From Natrinema altunense (lineage in GTDB: Archaea; Halobacteriota; Halobacteria; Halobacteriales; Natrialbaceae), in assembly GCF_000731985.1 (NCBI RefSeq), contig NZ_JNCS01000005.1, forward strand, positions 62,001-126,000: DNA of 64,000 nt, read 5' to 3'. The notes under the pieces are model-generated. The model was not told where the DNA came from. It worked only from the letters and a program-made list of their open reading frames with translations, and did no database searches. A program made the position numbers and the translations under genes. Shown piece by piece: positions 9,360-18,791 of the stretch. Positions within the stretch are counted from its first letter, which is position 1. The number at the start of each line of letters is the position of its first letter.

Positions 9360-10151
9360 ATGAGCGAGTACGAATTCACCGTCACGATGTCGCGATCGCT
9401 TTACGAGGCGAAGGGGACCGGGAACTTCCTCGGTAAAGTCAAAGACTATATTGAACACGCGTTCGATTCGTCGCCCCACACTGCGTTCGTGAAAGTGTAC
9501 GCACCTGCTGCCAGCGATTTACCCGATCCGCCGATCGAAAACTACGTAAGCGAATGTCTGGAGACGAACTCCGACGACGATTGTATCAGAAGGCGAAAAC
9601 ATTATGATACGCTCTGCGGAGAGCAGAGAGCGTACACCTGGATGAACGACTGGTTCCGAGACTGGGTTCAATGTGAGAGCCCATCGTACATGCAAGCGGA
9701 CGACTGTCACATCCTGTTGACGAACGAAAGCGGCGGCGGCGTCGCTGCCGATGATAATGGCGAGACCTACATCGTCGCCGAGGCGAAACACGTCGACGAG
9801 GCTCCCGATGACTATCAACGGTACAACACGGGGCGCGGACACGGTGATATGCAGACGATCATGCACGAGATCGGACACCAGATGCTCGAGTTCGATCCGG
9901 AGGCCGACGAAAAACGCGAACGGGACTACGATTTCCCCCACGGCGGGCACACGACGGGCGAAGTCACGAAAACGAACGATTCAGCCTGGTCCCAGTCGTA
10001 TCATTACGTGACCCCCCTTGGCATGAACGGCCCGGACAAAACGACGAACTTCTGTAACGAAAGCTTCGATCGCCCCGGCGAACGGCGTTGGGATCTGCAG
10101 TTGGCGTCTGACTGCGGCCAGGATCGCTGGGTCGATCCCGGAGAGAACTAA
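9360..10151 (+). CDS. Putative zinc metalloprotease with HEIGH motif
   Basis: The 263-residue protein has HEIGHQMLEFD at residues 169-179, an HExxH zinc motif with an acidic residue at the position where metzincins place the third ligand, and GMNG about 55 residues later that could be a Met-turn. Seven cysteines and an acidic surface look like an extracytoplasmic protein, yet the frame begins MSEYEFTVTMSRSL with no signal sequence. The preceding Tat gene ends in TAG directly before this ATG and in the same frame, so export could depend on read-through, on the partner, or the gene could be a nonsense-split pseudogene. The exact protease family is not recognised. Confidence 0.65.
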   Translation: MSEYEFTVTMSRSLYEAKGTGNFLGKVKDYIEHAFDSSPHTAFVKVYAPAASDLPDPPIENYVSECLETNSDDDCIRRRKHYDTLCGEQRAYTWMNDWFRDWVQCESPSYMQADDCHILLTNESGGGVAADDNGETYIVAEAKHVDEAPDDYQRYNTGRGHGDMQTIMHEIGHQMLEFDPEADEKRERDYDFPHGGHTTGEVTKTNDSAWSQSYHYVTPLGMNGPDKTTNFCNESFDRPGERRWDLQLASDCGQDRWVDPGEN

Positions 10152-10202
10152 CCGCCGTTCCGGCGGTCCTCGCGTCGGTCGGAGACGGATCGATATCCGT
10201 AG

Positions 10203-11540
10203 CTATTCCACGTACCGATACTTCCGCTCGCCCATGCGGCCCCAGCCGTCGAAGACGAACTCCTCGCTGGGCGTCGTGAACTCCTCGATGTCGACGTCCA
10301 TCTCGTGGTTGTGGGCGTCGTGGATCTCTTCGTAGTCGTCCCACTCCATCTCGTAGCGCTCGGCGAGCTGGGCGTCGACGTTTAGGGCGTCGATCTCTTC
10401 GGCCCAGCCCTCCCGAATCGTCTCGGCGTGGATCTCCGCCTGCGCACCGCTGCCGTAGGAGCCGACGAGGAGTTTCTTGCCGGCCAGGTCACGGTCGTTC
10501 TCGAGGGCGTGTTTGAGCGCGCTCGCGCGAGCGACGTGGACGGACCCGGTGTACCAGTTGCCGACCTCGCGGGAGATCGTCAGCGTGGGATCGATCGTCG
10601 TGTCGTACCACTCGGCGTAGCGGTCGGTGCCCTTGAGGAGGTCCATGTACTCCCGGAGGGCGTCGCGGTAGTCGTCGTCGGAGTCGAACGCCTCGGGGCG
10701 GGGCTGGCGACCGATTTCGTCGGCCAGTTCGTCCTCGACCTCGGTGTCGCGCGTGACGTGGCGGAACGCGAGCAGGGCGGCTTTCCGGACCATCCCCGGG
10801 AACGGCGTGTGGAACGGCGCGTAGACGAAGTCCTCCTCGTGGACCTCGCCGGCGACGCTCTCGAAGTCCTCGAGGGCTTCCCGCATCCGCGCGAGGTAGA
10901 CCTGCACGGAGCGTTTGCCGTCGACCGACGGGAACTGCTGGTTGGGCTTGAGGAAGTCGGTCTCGTCGGCCGAGCCGTAGCCCTGTTCGGCGGAGAGTTC
11001 GACCAGGTTCGGGTCCTCGCTGATGAGCATCGCGACGGCACCGGCTCCTTGCGTCGCCTCGCCGTCGTCGCCGCGAGCGTACAGTGCCGTGTCGGTCGCG
11101 ATGACCAGCGCCGAGCGGCCGCGATTCCGGCCCGCGCGGATCCAGTTGTACGCGTCGTCCAAGCTCTGGGTCCCCGCGATGCAGGCGAACTTCCGCTCGC
11201 CCTTGTTCGCGTGGTGGAAGTCGCCCTCATAGACCTGCTCGAGGCAGCCAGCGACGTACGTCGAAACCGGCTTCGAGTTATCGAACGCGCTCTCGGTCGC
11301 GACGTCGATACGACCGATATCGTCGGGCTCGAGGCCTTTGCGCTCCATCAGCCGGTGGGCGGCGTTGGCCCCCATCGTGACGATGTCCTCGTAGCTGTCG
11401 GGGAAGGAACTGGCGTTGAGGCCGAGCCCTTTCGTGTACTTTTCCGGGTCTTCGCCCTTCTCCGGGGCGAACGTGCCGGGAAGGTCGAGTTTGAGGTTCC
11501 CGGTCCAAATTTCGACGGCGTCGATGCCGACTGCAGTCAT
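10203..11540 (-). CDS. hmgB: Hydroxymethylglutaryl-CoA synthase
   Basis: This 445-residue enzyme condenses acetyl-CoA and acetoacetyl-CoA to HMG-CoA, the entry to the mevalonate pathway that supplies archaeal isoprenoid lipids. The nucleophile is C120 in FACIAGTQ; the general acid Glu is in ATESAFDNSKP (about residue 83), and the FHTPFPGMVRK block (about residue 240) carries the catalytic His. The start is GAGGT-preceded, with the ATG at 11540. The symbol varies (hmgB, hmgCS or mvaS). Length is normal for haloarchaea and there are no co-oriented partners nearby. Confidence 0.93.
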   Translation of the reverse strand: MTAVGIDAVEIWTGNLKLDLPGTFAPEKGEDPEKYTKGLGLNASSFPDSYEDIVTMGANAAHRLMERKGLEPDDIGRIDVATESAFDNSKPVSTYVAGCLEQVYEGDFHHANKGERKFACIAGTQSLDDAYNWIRAGRNRGRSALVIATDTALYARGDDGEATQGAGAVAMLISEDPNLVELSAEQGYGSADETDFLKPNQQFPSVDGKRSVQVYLARMREALEDFESVAGEVHEEDFVYAPFHTPFPGMVRKAALLAFRHVTRDTEVEDELADEIGRQPRPEAFDSDDDYRDALREYMDLLKGTDRYAEWYDTTIDPTLTISREVGNWYTGSVHVARASALKHALENDRDLAGKKLLVGSYGSGAQAEIHAETIREGWAEEIDALNVDAQLAERYEMEWDDYEEIHDAHNHEMDVDIEEFTTPSEEFVFDGWGRMGERKYRYVE

Positions 11541-11968
11541 ACCTCGTCAATACGGGCGATGGTACATGATATTGTCGTTCGCTGTTTCGACAACCGTCGA
11601 AAAATTATCGCCGGTGGCAAGCCGAAATCGATTGCGAGCCGGGAACTCGCGTCCTATCGCATGCGACAGCACCGCGCGTGCCTGCTGGGTGTCGTCGCCG
11701 CTATTCCGTGCGTTCTCCGCAGGACGACTCTGGAGGAGACGAACGCGAGGGTTGCGGGCAGAGAGGGAACCACGGGCGAGAGTCGCCACTGGGTCACTGC
11801 ACACCTGTTCGTACGATAACCGTCCGATCAGTGTGTGAATCGTTTCGGGTGATACTATGGACAGTCACGAGACGGTCGTCTCCTGTCGGAGTCCGCGGAG
11901 CGAACCTCCGAGAGAAATCGGCCGGTGGCTACCGCGTGCCGAAAACGTGATCGACTCCGTTGACAGAA
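11541..11968. other. Intergenic region without a supported gene (428 nt)
   Basis: Several short open frames cross this region on both strands, but none has conserved character, a domain, or a promoter in the right place. The part next to the HMG-CoA synthase start is AT-richer (11560-11640) and probably holds its promoter. I see no repeat or RNA structure. Confidence 0.5.
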
Positions 11969-12547
11969 CTACTCGTCTTCCTCGACGACTTCCGGATCGC
12001 TCATCGCGCTCTGGAGGCTGTCGAGGCCGTTTATCCACTCCGTAACGAGTCCGTACTCGAGGTCCTCCGCGACGCTCATATCGAGTTCCTGCTCGTCGAT
12101 GATGAGGGTCCCGGCCTGTGCCGCGTACCCGAGCGCAGCGTCGAGGTCCTCTTCGGCCTCGGCATCGGCCGCGGCGCTGAGGTAGTCACCGACAGTCCCC
12201 TCGTCGGCCGGCCCGTTCGCGACGTACTCCTCGGCCGCGAAGAAGACACAGACCAGACTCGTCTGGACGCCGTCGACGAGGATCAGTTTCTCCTCGTCTT
12301 CGATATCGATCTCGCTGAGGACGATCTCGCGAACGTCGTTGATCTCCTCGAGGGTCTCCTCCTGGTCGAGTTCCCCGTCGTCGTACGCGGCGACGATCTT
12401 GGCGATCGCGATCGCCGTATCGTCCTGCAGGTTCAACAGGAGCCGGGCCGACGATTCGTCTTCCGGATCGATGTCTTCGTCTTTGATACGATCGATCCAG
12501 TTCTGCCAGCGTTCCTCCGAGTAGAACTCGGTCGGGGGATTGCTCAT
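11969..12547 (-). CDS. DUF2150 family protein
   Basis: A 192-residue, strongly acidic cytosolic protein matching DUF2150 by its N-terminal EFYSEERWQNWIDRIKDED and by LLNLQDDTAIAIAKIVAAYDDG (about residues 36-58). It is predicted to be mostly helical, without membrane segments or metal motifs. The family is confined to Euryarchaeota and has no known function. It is probably monocistronic: a 428-nt gap follows it and the upstream TatD gene is 182 nt away. Confidence 0.85.
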   Translation of the reverse strand: MSNPPTEFYSEERWQNWIDRIKDEDIDPEDESSARLLLNLQDDTAIAIAKIVAAYDDGELDQEETLEEINDVREIVLSEIDIEDEEKLILVDGVQTSLVCVFFAAEEYVANGPADEGTVGDYLSAAADAEAEEDLDAALGYAAQAGTLIIDEQELDMSVAEDLEYGLVTEWINGLDSLQSAMSDPEVVEEDE

Positions 12548-12729
12548 ACAGACACCTACACCGGCCGCTTGAAATGCCTTTCTCTACACTAGCCGCCGAA
12601 AGCGAAAGTTTGGGAAAACCGGACGACAGGCCAATAGCAGCTTACAGCCGCTCATATGCCTGTTAGAGTGATCGGGGTCCCGGCGATACCCGCGATCGAG
12701 CGATCGTAATCGGTTCTTATCGGTCCTTT

Positions 12730-13578
12730 TCAGTCACGTTCGAGTGTCGCTTCCGTGTCGATGCTGTAGACCTGCTTTGGCGTCTCGACGTGGGCCATCC
12801 GAACGGCCTCCTCGAAGCCGTTCTCGAGGAGCCACCGGACCCGTCGAGGGACCGTCTTGGGGCCGAGTACCGCTCCCGGCCGATCGGGATCGTCGATGTA
12901 ATCGGTCTCCATCAGGAACGGCTCGCCGCGCTCGGCGGCGGTTTGCAGGCGATCCTTATCTGCCATGACGCTCGGAATCGGCCCCTCGAGCCGGCCGCTC
13001 GCGTAGTGTTTGACGACGCGATGGGACGGCAGGCCGGCGTCGGTGGCCCAGTCGGCGACTTCGGTCATGTCCTCGCTGGCTTCGGCGTGCAGTTGGACGG
13101 CACAGTCCAGTTCGGCCCCGCGCTCGAACGCCCGGCGCATGACCGCGTTCGAAGCCGCCCAGACGTCGTCGTCGACCTCGTAGTGGGGCCGTCCCGATTT
13201 CAGCGCCAACGCCTCGCCCGAATCGACGTACTCGGCCGCCACGTCGATCCCGGCCTGCATGAGGTCGCGGGCCTCCTCGGGATCGAATCCACGGTCGTCG
13301 ACCAGACGCGTTATCAACCCCGGATGCACGCCGAGGACGGGCCAGGCGTTCCCCTCGAGTTCGCTCGCGGCCTCGTCGACGATCTCGATCGTTCGCTCGA
13401 AGACCGGCCGGAAGTCCGCACCGGTCTCGGCCTCGACGCCGAGGTGCCAGGAGGGTTTGTTCACCACGAGCAGATGTGTGCCGCCGACGCGAGCGAAATC
13501 CCTGACGGCGTCGATGCCACGATGGGCGTCCGGATCGAGGTGGAGGTGATCGTCCATCACCGGCCGATCGTCGATCAT
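12730..13578 (-). CDS. TatD family metal-dependent hydrolase
   Basis: The 282-residue protein is an amidohydrolase-like TIM barrel of the TatD/YcfH group, including putative metal-dependent DNases. The metal motif MDDHLHLD (residues 8-15) supplies the first HxH; later blocks are GVHPGLI, the mid-barrel LQLHAE pattern, HYASG and the C-terminal LMETDYIDDP, where the TatD family has a catalytic Asp. It belongs to the archaeal subgroup, for which nuclease activity is not shown. ATG 13578 places the HxH near the N-terminus as usual; longer open sequence upstream to 13719 is not conserved in character. Confidence 0.85.
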   Translation of the reverse strand: MIDDRPVMDDHLHLDPDAHRGIDAVRDFARVGGTHLLVVNKPSWHLGVEAETGADFRPVFERTIEIVDEAASELEGNAWPVLGVHPGLITRLVDDRGFDPEEARDLMQAGIDVAAEYVDSGEALALKSGRPHYEVDDDVWAASNAVMRRAFERGAELDCAVQLHAEASEDMTEVADWATDAGLPSHRVVKHYASGRLEGPIPSVMADKDRLQTAAERGEPFLMETDYIDDPDRPGAVLGPKTVPRRVRWLLENGFEEAVRMAHVETPKQVYSIDTEATLERD

Positions 13579-13805
13579 ACTCGACAGTGGGTCGGTGACA
13601 CCCGAAAGTGCTCCGATCCGGCGTGGACGGGGCTCACGACACGATCGTGCTCGCGAGAGCGATTCGATAGATAAATGGTGGTCGTGTGGCGTATTACCGA
13701 GCGGATCGATACCGAACAACTACCATACCGATCCGGGTTTATCAACAATAGTTATTATGTTTCAACCGAATCAGCACGAGTGTGTTCCAGTATGAGTGAT
13801 CAATT

Positions 13806-15377
13806 ATGAGCGGAAACGGAGCAACATCTCCCGGCGAGGACCCGTCCGACCAGTTCATCGGCGGGGACAACGATGAGGGTCCTCGGGTCGAGTTCTACGG
13901 CGGCCGCGGGATGAGCGCGTTCCCGATCGCGTTTTTCATCGTGTGGGCGATCGTCCAGACCGCACTCTGGCGGATCGGCGATACGGGGGGCCTTATCGTC
14001 GGTATTCTCGTGGGACTGATCATCGGGATGTTCTTCGTACGGGGGAACTGGAAAACCTACGCCAACACCATCTTCGAGGGGATGACCCAACCCGTCGCGG
14101 TGACTGCCATCGTGGCGTGGATCTGGGCCGGCATGTTCGCCCAGTTGCTGCAGGACGGCGGCTTCGTCGGTGGCCTCGTCTGGCTGGCCGACGCCGCCGG
14201 CGTCGGCGCGACGCTGTTCCCGGCCATTACGTTCGTCCTCGCCGCTGTCTTCACGACGGGGATCGGGACGGGATACGGTTCGAGCGTCGCCTTCGTCGGC
14301 CTGTTCTTCCCGGCCGGCGTATTACTCGGTGCGAACCCGGTCCTCCTGTTCGGGGCGATCCTTTCGGGGGCAATCTTCGGCGACAACCTCGCACCGGTCA
14401 GTGACACGACGATCGTCAGCGCCGTCACGCAGGATGCCGATATCGGCGGCGTCGTCGCCTCGCGGTTCAAGTACGTCATCGTCGCCGCCGTCGTCGCCTT
14501 CGCCGGCTACATCGTCGCCGGCAGCGCGATGGACGGCCTCGAGATCAGCGGCGAAGCCCAAACGGTCTTCCTCGAGAGCAGCGAGGCCATCGGCCTCGTC
14601 CACGTGATCCCGATGCTCGCGGTGATCGGCGCGGCGGTCGCGGGCCGTCACATCGTCGAGGCGATTTCGTGGGGGATCGTCATCGCCATCGCGTTCAACC
14701 TCATCTTCGGGCTGGCGTCCCTCGGTGACATCGTCATGTTCAACGCACCCAGCGACGCACCGTTTGCCGGTCCGATGGAGTCCCTTCCGGTCCTCACGAT
14801 CGTCGACTCGGCCGACGCTGTCGGGGTCACCGGGAGTCTGATGAGCGGGGTGTCCGGGTTCTTCGAACTCTCCATTCTCGTTCTCCTGATCATCGGTGCG
14901 GCCCAGATCATGATCCGCGGCGGTGCCTTCGAGGTGCTGTTGAATTGGTCGCTCGAGAACCTCGCGACCAACGTCCGCAACGCCGAACTCACGATGGTCG
15001 CGACCGCGGCGCTGATCAACTCGATCATCACGATCAATACGGCCGCCGAAGTCGCGATCGGCCCCTACATCTCGAAGATCGGCGAACGCTTCAATCTGAA
15101 CGGCTACCGGCGAGCGAACATCCTCGACGGTCAGACCGCCGCCATGGGCTACATCTTCCCGTGGTCCGGCGGCGTCCTCGCCGGGTACGGCGCGATGCAG
15201 AACCTTCCCGGAGAGTACGAATGGCTCGACCAGTCGATGCTCGTCACGCCGATCGATGTCGTTCCGTTCGTCTTTCAGGGCTGGCTGCTGGTCGCGGTCT
15301 TCGTCATCGCCGCACTGACCGGCTTCGGCCGTGAGTACATTACCGATCGCGAGACCGAGGAGGTGGCGCGCGTATGA
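13806..15377 (+). CDS. nhaC: Na+/H+ antiporter, NhaC family
   Basis: This 523-residue membrane protein exchanges Na+ for H+ to keep cytosolic Na+ low and pH steady. About 11-12 helices follow an acidic N-terminus of some 35 residues. Family blocks include TGIGTGYGSSVAFVGLF, GAIFGDNLAPVSDTTIVSA (about residues 190-210; the Asp residues are the putative ion site) and the C-terminal PWSGGVLAGYGAMQNL. Its stop overlaps the start of a 90-residue TRAM-like gene by ATGA, so the two are co-translated. An AT-rich stretch at 13737-13765 probably contains the promoter. Confidence 0.92.
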   Translation: MSGNGATSPGEDPSDQFIGGDNDEGPRVEFYGGRGMSAFPIAFFIVWAIVQTALWRIGDTGGLIVGILVGLIIGMFFVRGNWKTYANTIFEGMTQPVAVTAIVAWIWAGMFAQLLQDGGFVGGLVWLADAAGVGATLFPAITFVLAAVFTTGIGTGYGSSVAFVGLFFPAGVLLGANPVLLFGAILSGAIFGDNLAPVSDTTIVSAVTQDADIGGVVASRFKYVIVAAVVAFAGYIVAGSAMDGLEISGEAQTVFLESSEAIGLVHVIPMLAVIGAAVAGRHIVEAISWGIVIAIAFNLIFGLASLGDIVMFNAPSDAPFAGPMESLPVLTIVDSADAVGVTGSLMSGVSGFFELSILVLLIIGAAQIMIRGGAFEVLLNWSLENLATNVRNAELTMVATAALINSIITINTAAEVAIGPYISKIGERFNLNGYRRANILDGQTAAMGYIFPWSGGVLAGYGAMQNLPGEYEWLDQSMLVTPIDVVPFVFQGWLLVAVFVIAALTGFGREYITDRETEEVARV

Positions 15378-15646
15378 GCGTCTTCGACAAATACCTCACG
15401 GGCTGGCGTCTCCGGACGTCCCGACCGTCGTTCGAAGTGGGACGCGAAGTCGATATCTTCATCGCGGAGTCGAACGGCACGTCGGGTCGCGCGTACATCG
15501 GCGACACCGAACTCGTCGTCGAGGGTGCCGGTCCGGAAACGATCGAAAAACAAGTCCGTGTTCGGGTGACCGAATTCGACGAAACAACCGCGAGCGGTCG
15601 CGGCGAGTTCGTCGAAGTCGTCGGCGAGAGTTCCTACGCTGAATAA
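15374..15646 (+). CDS. Small TRAM/OB-like beta protein (DUF7513-like)
   Basis: This 90-residue protein overlaps the end of the nhaC gene by four bases. It reads as a small all-beta domain: EVGREVDIFIAESNGTSGRAYIGDTELVVEGAG with a later VRVRVTEFDE, a pattern like the TRAM domain (nucleic-acid binding in RNA-modifying enzymes) or its haloarchaeal stand-alone relatives. A link to the antiporter is suggested only by the overlap. RNA binding is an inference from the fold. Confidence 0.7.
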   Translation: MSVFDKYLTGWRLRTSRPSFEVGREVDIFIAESNGTSGRAYIGDTELVVEGAGPETIEKQVRVRVTEFDETTASGRGEFVEVVGESSYAE

Positions 15647-15674
15647 CGATCCGGACCGAGCGGAACCAACTGTC

Positions 15675-15680
15675 TTTTTT
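15675..15680 (+). terminator. Oligo-T tract after the nhaC operon
   Basis: Six consecutive T residues lie about 30 nt beyond the stop codon of the small TRAM-like gene. Archaeal RNA polymerase commonly terminates at such T-rich sites without a hairpin. Confidence 0.4.
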
Positions 15681-15970
15681 ACGACACAACTCGACCAACG
15701 CAGCAACAGCACCATCGACCCCGTCACCTCGACGCATCGTCGCCGTGAACGGAGAGCGCTCGCCGAGCGACTCGGTGGACTCACGAAACGCCGGGCCCGA
15801 CTCGTTCGTCATCGGCGCTTCGCCCGCTCGCCCCGGCCGCTCGTCGTAACGACCGGACCGTCCGGTTTCGGCGTCCCGACGAGATCGCGCCGTGAACCGT
15901 CGTTCGGACCGCTTAAAACCGGATTCGTGCCGTTCTGGCACCAACTAAAGCGCCGGGAAGCCGGTTGGCC
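15681..15970. other. Intergenic region without a supported gene
   Basis: This stretch between the T-tract and the convergent NYN gene is GC-rich and has only overlapping open frames with arginine- and serine-rich translations, typical of non-coding high-GC DNA. I see no repeat, RNA or promoter. Confidence 0.45.
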
Positions 15971-16429
15971 TCACCGGTCGAGCGTGACCGCGTCGTCGGC
16001 CGCGTTCTGTAACGCGTCCGAACGGCCGTGCGAGCCCGGTGCGATCGCGATCGTTTCCACGCCGGCGGTCCCCGCGTACTCGAGGACGGGTTTGAAGTCC
16101 GTATCCCGGGAGACGATCGCGAGTCGGTCGATGGTCCCGTCGCCGACGATCGCGGTCGCATCGACGGCGAGTTTCACGTCGACATCGCCGCTGGTAATGA
16201 TGACTTCGAAGCCGCGCGCTTCCGCGGCCTGGATGAGACCGGGCGTAGCGTGTTCGTCGAGATAGAGTCGAATAACGCCGACGCGACCGAGCCTGCGAGC
16301 GGTATCGCGGAGATCGTCGAGATCGACGTCGAACTCGTCGCGGAAGACGTTCGGCCCGTCAACGAACAACCCTATTGCCGGTTCGGTGGCGGTGTCGGGT
16401 GCGAGACGTGCGCGAACGCGATCAAACAT
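15971..16429 (-). CDS. NYN domain protein (PIN-like nuclease fold)
   Basis: The 152-residue protein is a stand-alone NYN domain (TIGR00288-like). The acidic residues of the PIN/NYN nuclease centre can be seen in GLFVDGPNV (D24), SGDVDVKLAVDA and SRDTDFKPV, the layout of LabA/DUF88-type RNases. Biochemical activity of the haloarchaeal form is not known; RNA cleavage is inferred. It is monocistronic, with an AT-rich intergenic region upstream shared with the halolysin gene. Confidence 0.85.
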   Translation of the reverse strand: MFDRVRARLAPDTATEPAIGLFVDGPNVFRDEFDVDLDDLRDTARRLGRVGVIRLYLDEHATPGLIQAAEARGFEVIITSGDVDVKLAVDATAIVGDGTIDRLAIVSRDTDFKPVLEYAGTAGVETIAIAPGSHGRSDALQNAADDAVTLDR

Positions 16430-16756
16430 GGTCAGTTGCCGGAATTTTCCCGCGCACGGAAATAGGTGTGACGAAACGGTAGCACCGCCGATCGCATCGG
16501 CGGATAGTTAGAAAGCAGACATAAATTTCGGCGTCGGCGGCCCGAAGAGCCACACAATTAACTCCTTAGATGGAGAAAATAAACCCCCACTTAGTTCATT
16601 TCAGTTACTTACTATTATTACTATTACACTTGGTAACCCTCATCATGGCCACTCGACTCTCACGTGTCCGATTATAATATTAGTGTTCGAATTTTATTGT
16701 ATTTCTTGGTGTTTAGGAAGAATTTAATATCACGCTGGAATTCTTTCGATTGCGTT
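16430..16756. other. AT-rich divergent promoter region (NYN gene / halolysin 1)
   Basis: From about 16500 the GC content falls sharply, with ATTATAATATTAG at 16672-16684 and other A/T runs. TATA-like elements for the halolysin are plausible at several places so the exact start site cannot be chosen. There is no credible gene; the N-terminal frame open from 16664 adds a non-conserved extension to the halolysin. Confidence 0.5.
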
Positions 16757-18418
16757 ATGTCCGGTGACAATAACCAACACATGGATCGAAGGTCGCTTTT
16801 GCAAACAGTCGGCGCATTCGGTGCGCTGGTCGGTTTGGGTGGTATCACGTCCGCGACGCCGGGTCGGGAGCCAGGGCCGAAGAAAGACGAGCTGATCGTC
16901 GGGGTCGATCCCGACGTCTCGAACATCGAAGCGGCGGTGGAGCCGAAGATTCCGAGCAACGCGAACATCGTCCACACGAACGAGACGCTGGGCTATGCCG
17001 CGGTGGAGATCGCCGACCAGGCCTCCATTCAGGCCAAGGAATCCGTCAAACGGACCGTCCTCGACGCCGACGAGGTGACCTACTCCGAAGACAACGTGAC
17101 CTACGAGGCCATCGAGGCGGAACCACAGGAATTGGAAAGCGATAGCGAGACGGCGACGCCACTCTATACCCCGAACGACCCGGACTTCGGGAGTCAGTAC
17201 GCGCCACAGCAGGTGAACGCGCCGGAAGCCTGGGACACGACTCTCGGCGATCCGGACGTCACGATCTCGATCGTCGACCAGGGAGTCCAGTACGATCATC
17301 CCGATCTCGCGGAGAACATGGACAACAGCGTCTCGAACGGAGGGTCCGACTTCGTCGACGATGACGGCGATCCGTACCCCGCAAGCGCGAGCGAGAACCA
17401 CGGGACGCACGTGGCCGGGATCGCAGCCGGTGGCACCGACAACGGGACGGGGCACGCCGGCATCTCGAACTGTTCGCTGCTCTCGGCCCGCGCGCTCGGT
17501 GGCGGGGGCGGCGGTTCGCTCTCCGACATTGCCGACGCGGTCCAGTGGTCGGCCGATCAGGGTGCCGACATCATCAACATGTCCCTCGGCGGCGGCGGTG
17601 CCACGCAACTGATGCGGGAAGCCTGTGAGTACGCCGCTTCACAGGGGACATTGGTCATCGCAGCGGCCGGTAACGACTACGGCAGCAGCGTCTCGTACCC
17701 GGCCGCCTACGACAACGTGGTCGCCGTCTCCTCGCTGGACGAGGGTGAAACGCTGTCCGACTTCTCGAACGTCGGTCCGGAGATCGAACTGGCCGCACCC
17801 GGTGGCGACGTCCTCTCGAGCATTCCCTGGGACGACTACGACACCTTCTCCGGGACCTCGATGGCGTCGCCGGTCGTCGCCGGCGTCGCCGGCCTCACGC
17901 TCTCGGCGTGGCCGAGCCTCTCGAACGATCAGCTGCGGGAGCATCTCAAACAAACTGCCGTCGATGTCGGCCTGTCGGCGAACGAACAGGGCAGCGGCCG
18001 CGTTGACGCCGGCAATGCCGTCACCACCGAGCCGGGTACCTCTCCGAACCCGGACCCGGATCCGGATCCGGAGCCCGGTGAGTGCGGCGATGAGGTCAAC
18101 ACTGCAGGCGCGGACGGCGAACTCAGTGGTGGCTGGGGCGGCAACCCGAGCGATGCCTACACCTACCAGCTTCAGACGGCCGACCCCTGCAGTGCCACCG
18201 TCTCGCTCGAGGGACCGGCCGGCGCTGATTTCGACCTCTACCTGACGCTCGACGGACGGACGCCGTCGATGTACGACTACGACGAGCGTTCGGCGGACCA
18301 GGGTGCAAACGAAACGATCGAACTCGACCTCACGGGCAGCGAAGAGTTCGGCGTCCTCGTCAGCCGGTACAGCGGGAGCGGCTCCTACTCGCTGACGATC
18401 GACGAACGCGGTCGATAG
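16757..18418 (+). CDS. Tat-exported subtilisin-like protease (halolysin), with C-terminal PPC-like domain
   Basis: This 553-residue S8 protease is secreted by the Tat path: [20 protein letters not shown] near residues 10-29. A propeptide (about 40-130) follows, then the catalytic domain with triad D174 ([13 protein letters not shown]), H215 (NHGTHVAG) and S368 ([11 protein letters not shown]), and oxyanion N306 (AAGNDYG). A Pro-Asp-rich linker (about residues 433-440) leads to a C-terminal beta domain ([20 protein letters not shown]) of the pre-peptidase C-terminal type. ATG 16757 is preferred; 16781 is possible. It is one of two paralogues in tandem. Confidence 0.93.
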   Translation: MSGDNNQHMDRRSLLQTVGAFGALVGLGGITSATPGREPGPKKDELIVGVDPDVSNIEAAVEPKIPSNANIVHTNETLGYAAVEIADQASIQAKESVKRTVLDADEVTYSEDNVTYEAIEAEPQELESDSETATPLYTPNDPDFGSQYAPQQVNAPEAWDTTLGDPDVTISIVDQGVQYDHPDLAENMDNSVSNGGSDFVDDDGDPYPASASENHGTHVAGIAAGGTDNGTGHAGISNCSLLSARALGGGGGGSLSDIADAVQWSADQGADIINMSLGGGGATQLMREACEYAASQGTLVIAAAGNDYGSSVSYPAAYDNVVAVSSLDEGETLSDFSNVGPEIELAAPGGDVLSSIPWDDYDTFSGTSMASPVVAGVAGLTLSAWPSLSNDQLREHLKQTAVDVGLSANEQGSGRVDAGNAVTTEPGTSPNPDPDPDPEPGECGDEVNTAGADGELSGGWGGNPSDAYTYQLQTADPCSATVSLEGPAGADFDLYLTLDGRTPSMYDYDERSADQGANETIELDLTGSEEFGVLVSRYSGSGSYSLTIDERGR

Positions 18419-18791
18419 ATCGAGCGGCCACAGCCGACTTCTCCGAGTGAATCTCCGACCGCTCGGAGTTCGGCGACGGAGACTCTAGGGACTGTCGCGA
18501 CCCGGGCTCACGTGACGAAACCGTAGCACAGCGACGGGCCCAGATGAGCAGCGGAGGCCCGGTCACGCGGCCGACCGACGGCAAACCGGCCCCTGTGGTC
18601 GCGTTAGTCCCGGAAACTCCGAACCGGTTCTCGTGTCCGCACGCTCGGTAATAAAAGTACGAATTCACACGTTCACACTTTATATTCAATAATTACTATT
18701 TCTGCCACTATTTGCCGTCCTATTTCAAAAATAAATCCATGGATGATTCGATAACGCTTTACTAATTTCAGGACTTGTTGACTGTCGTTCC
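18419..18791. other. Intergenic spacer and promoter between the two halolysin genes
   Basis: The first 220 nt are GC-rich without coding character; the last 140 nt are AT-rich (18650-18790), with TTTATATTC at about 18680. This suggests an independent promoter for the second protease rather than one operon. I see no RNA gene or repeat. Confidence 0.5.

Noticed and set aside
18045-18075. Short tandem repeat CCGGATCCGGATCCGG-like in the first halolysin
   Set aside because: It is the Pro-Asp repeat linker between peptidase and C-terminal domain, so it is coding and expected.
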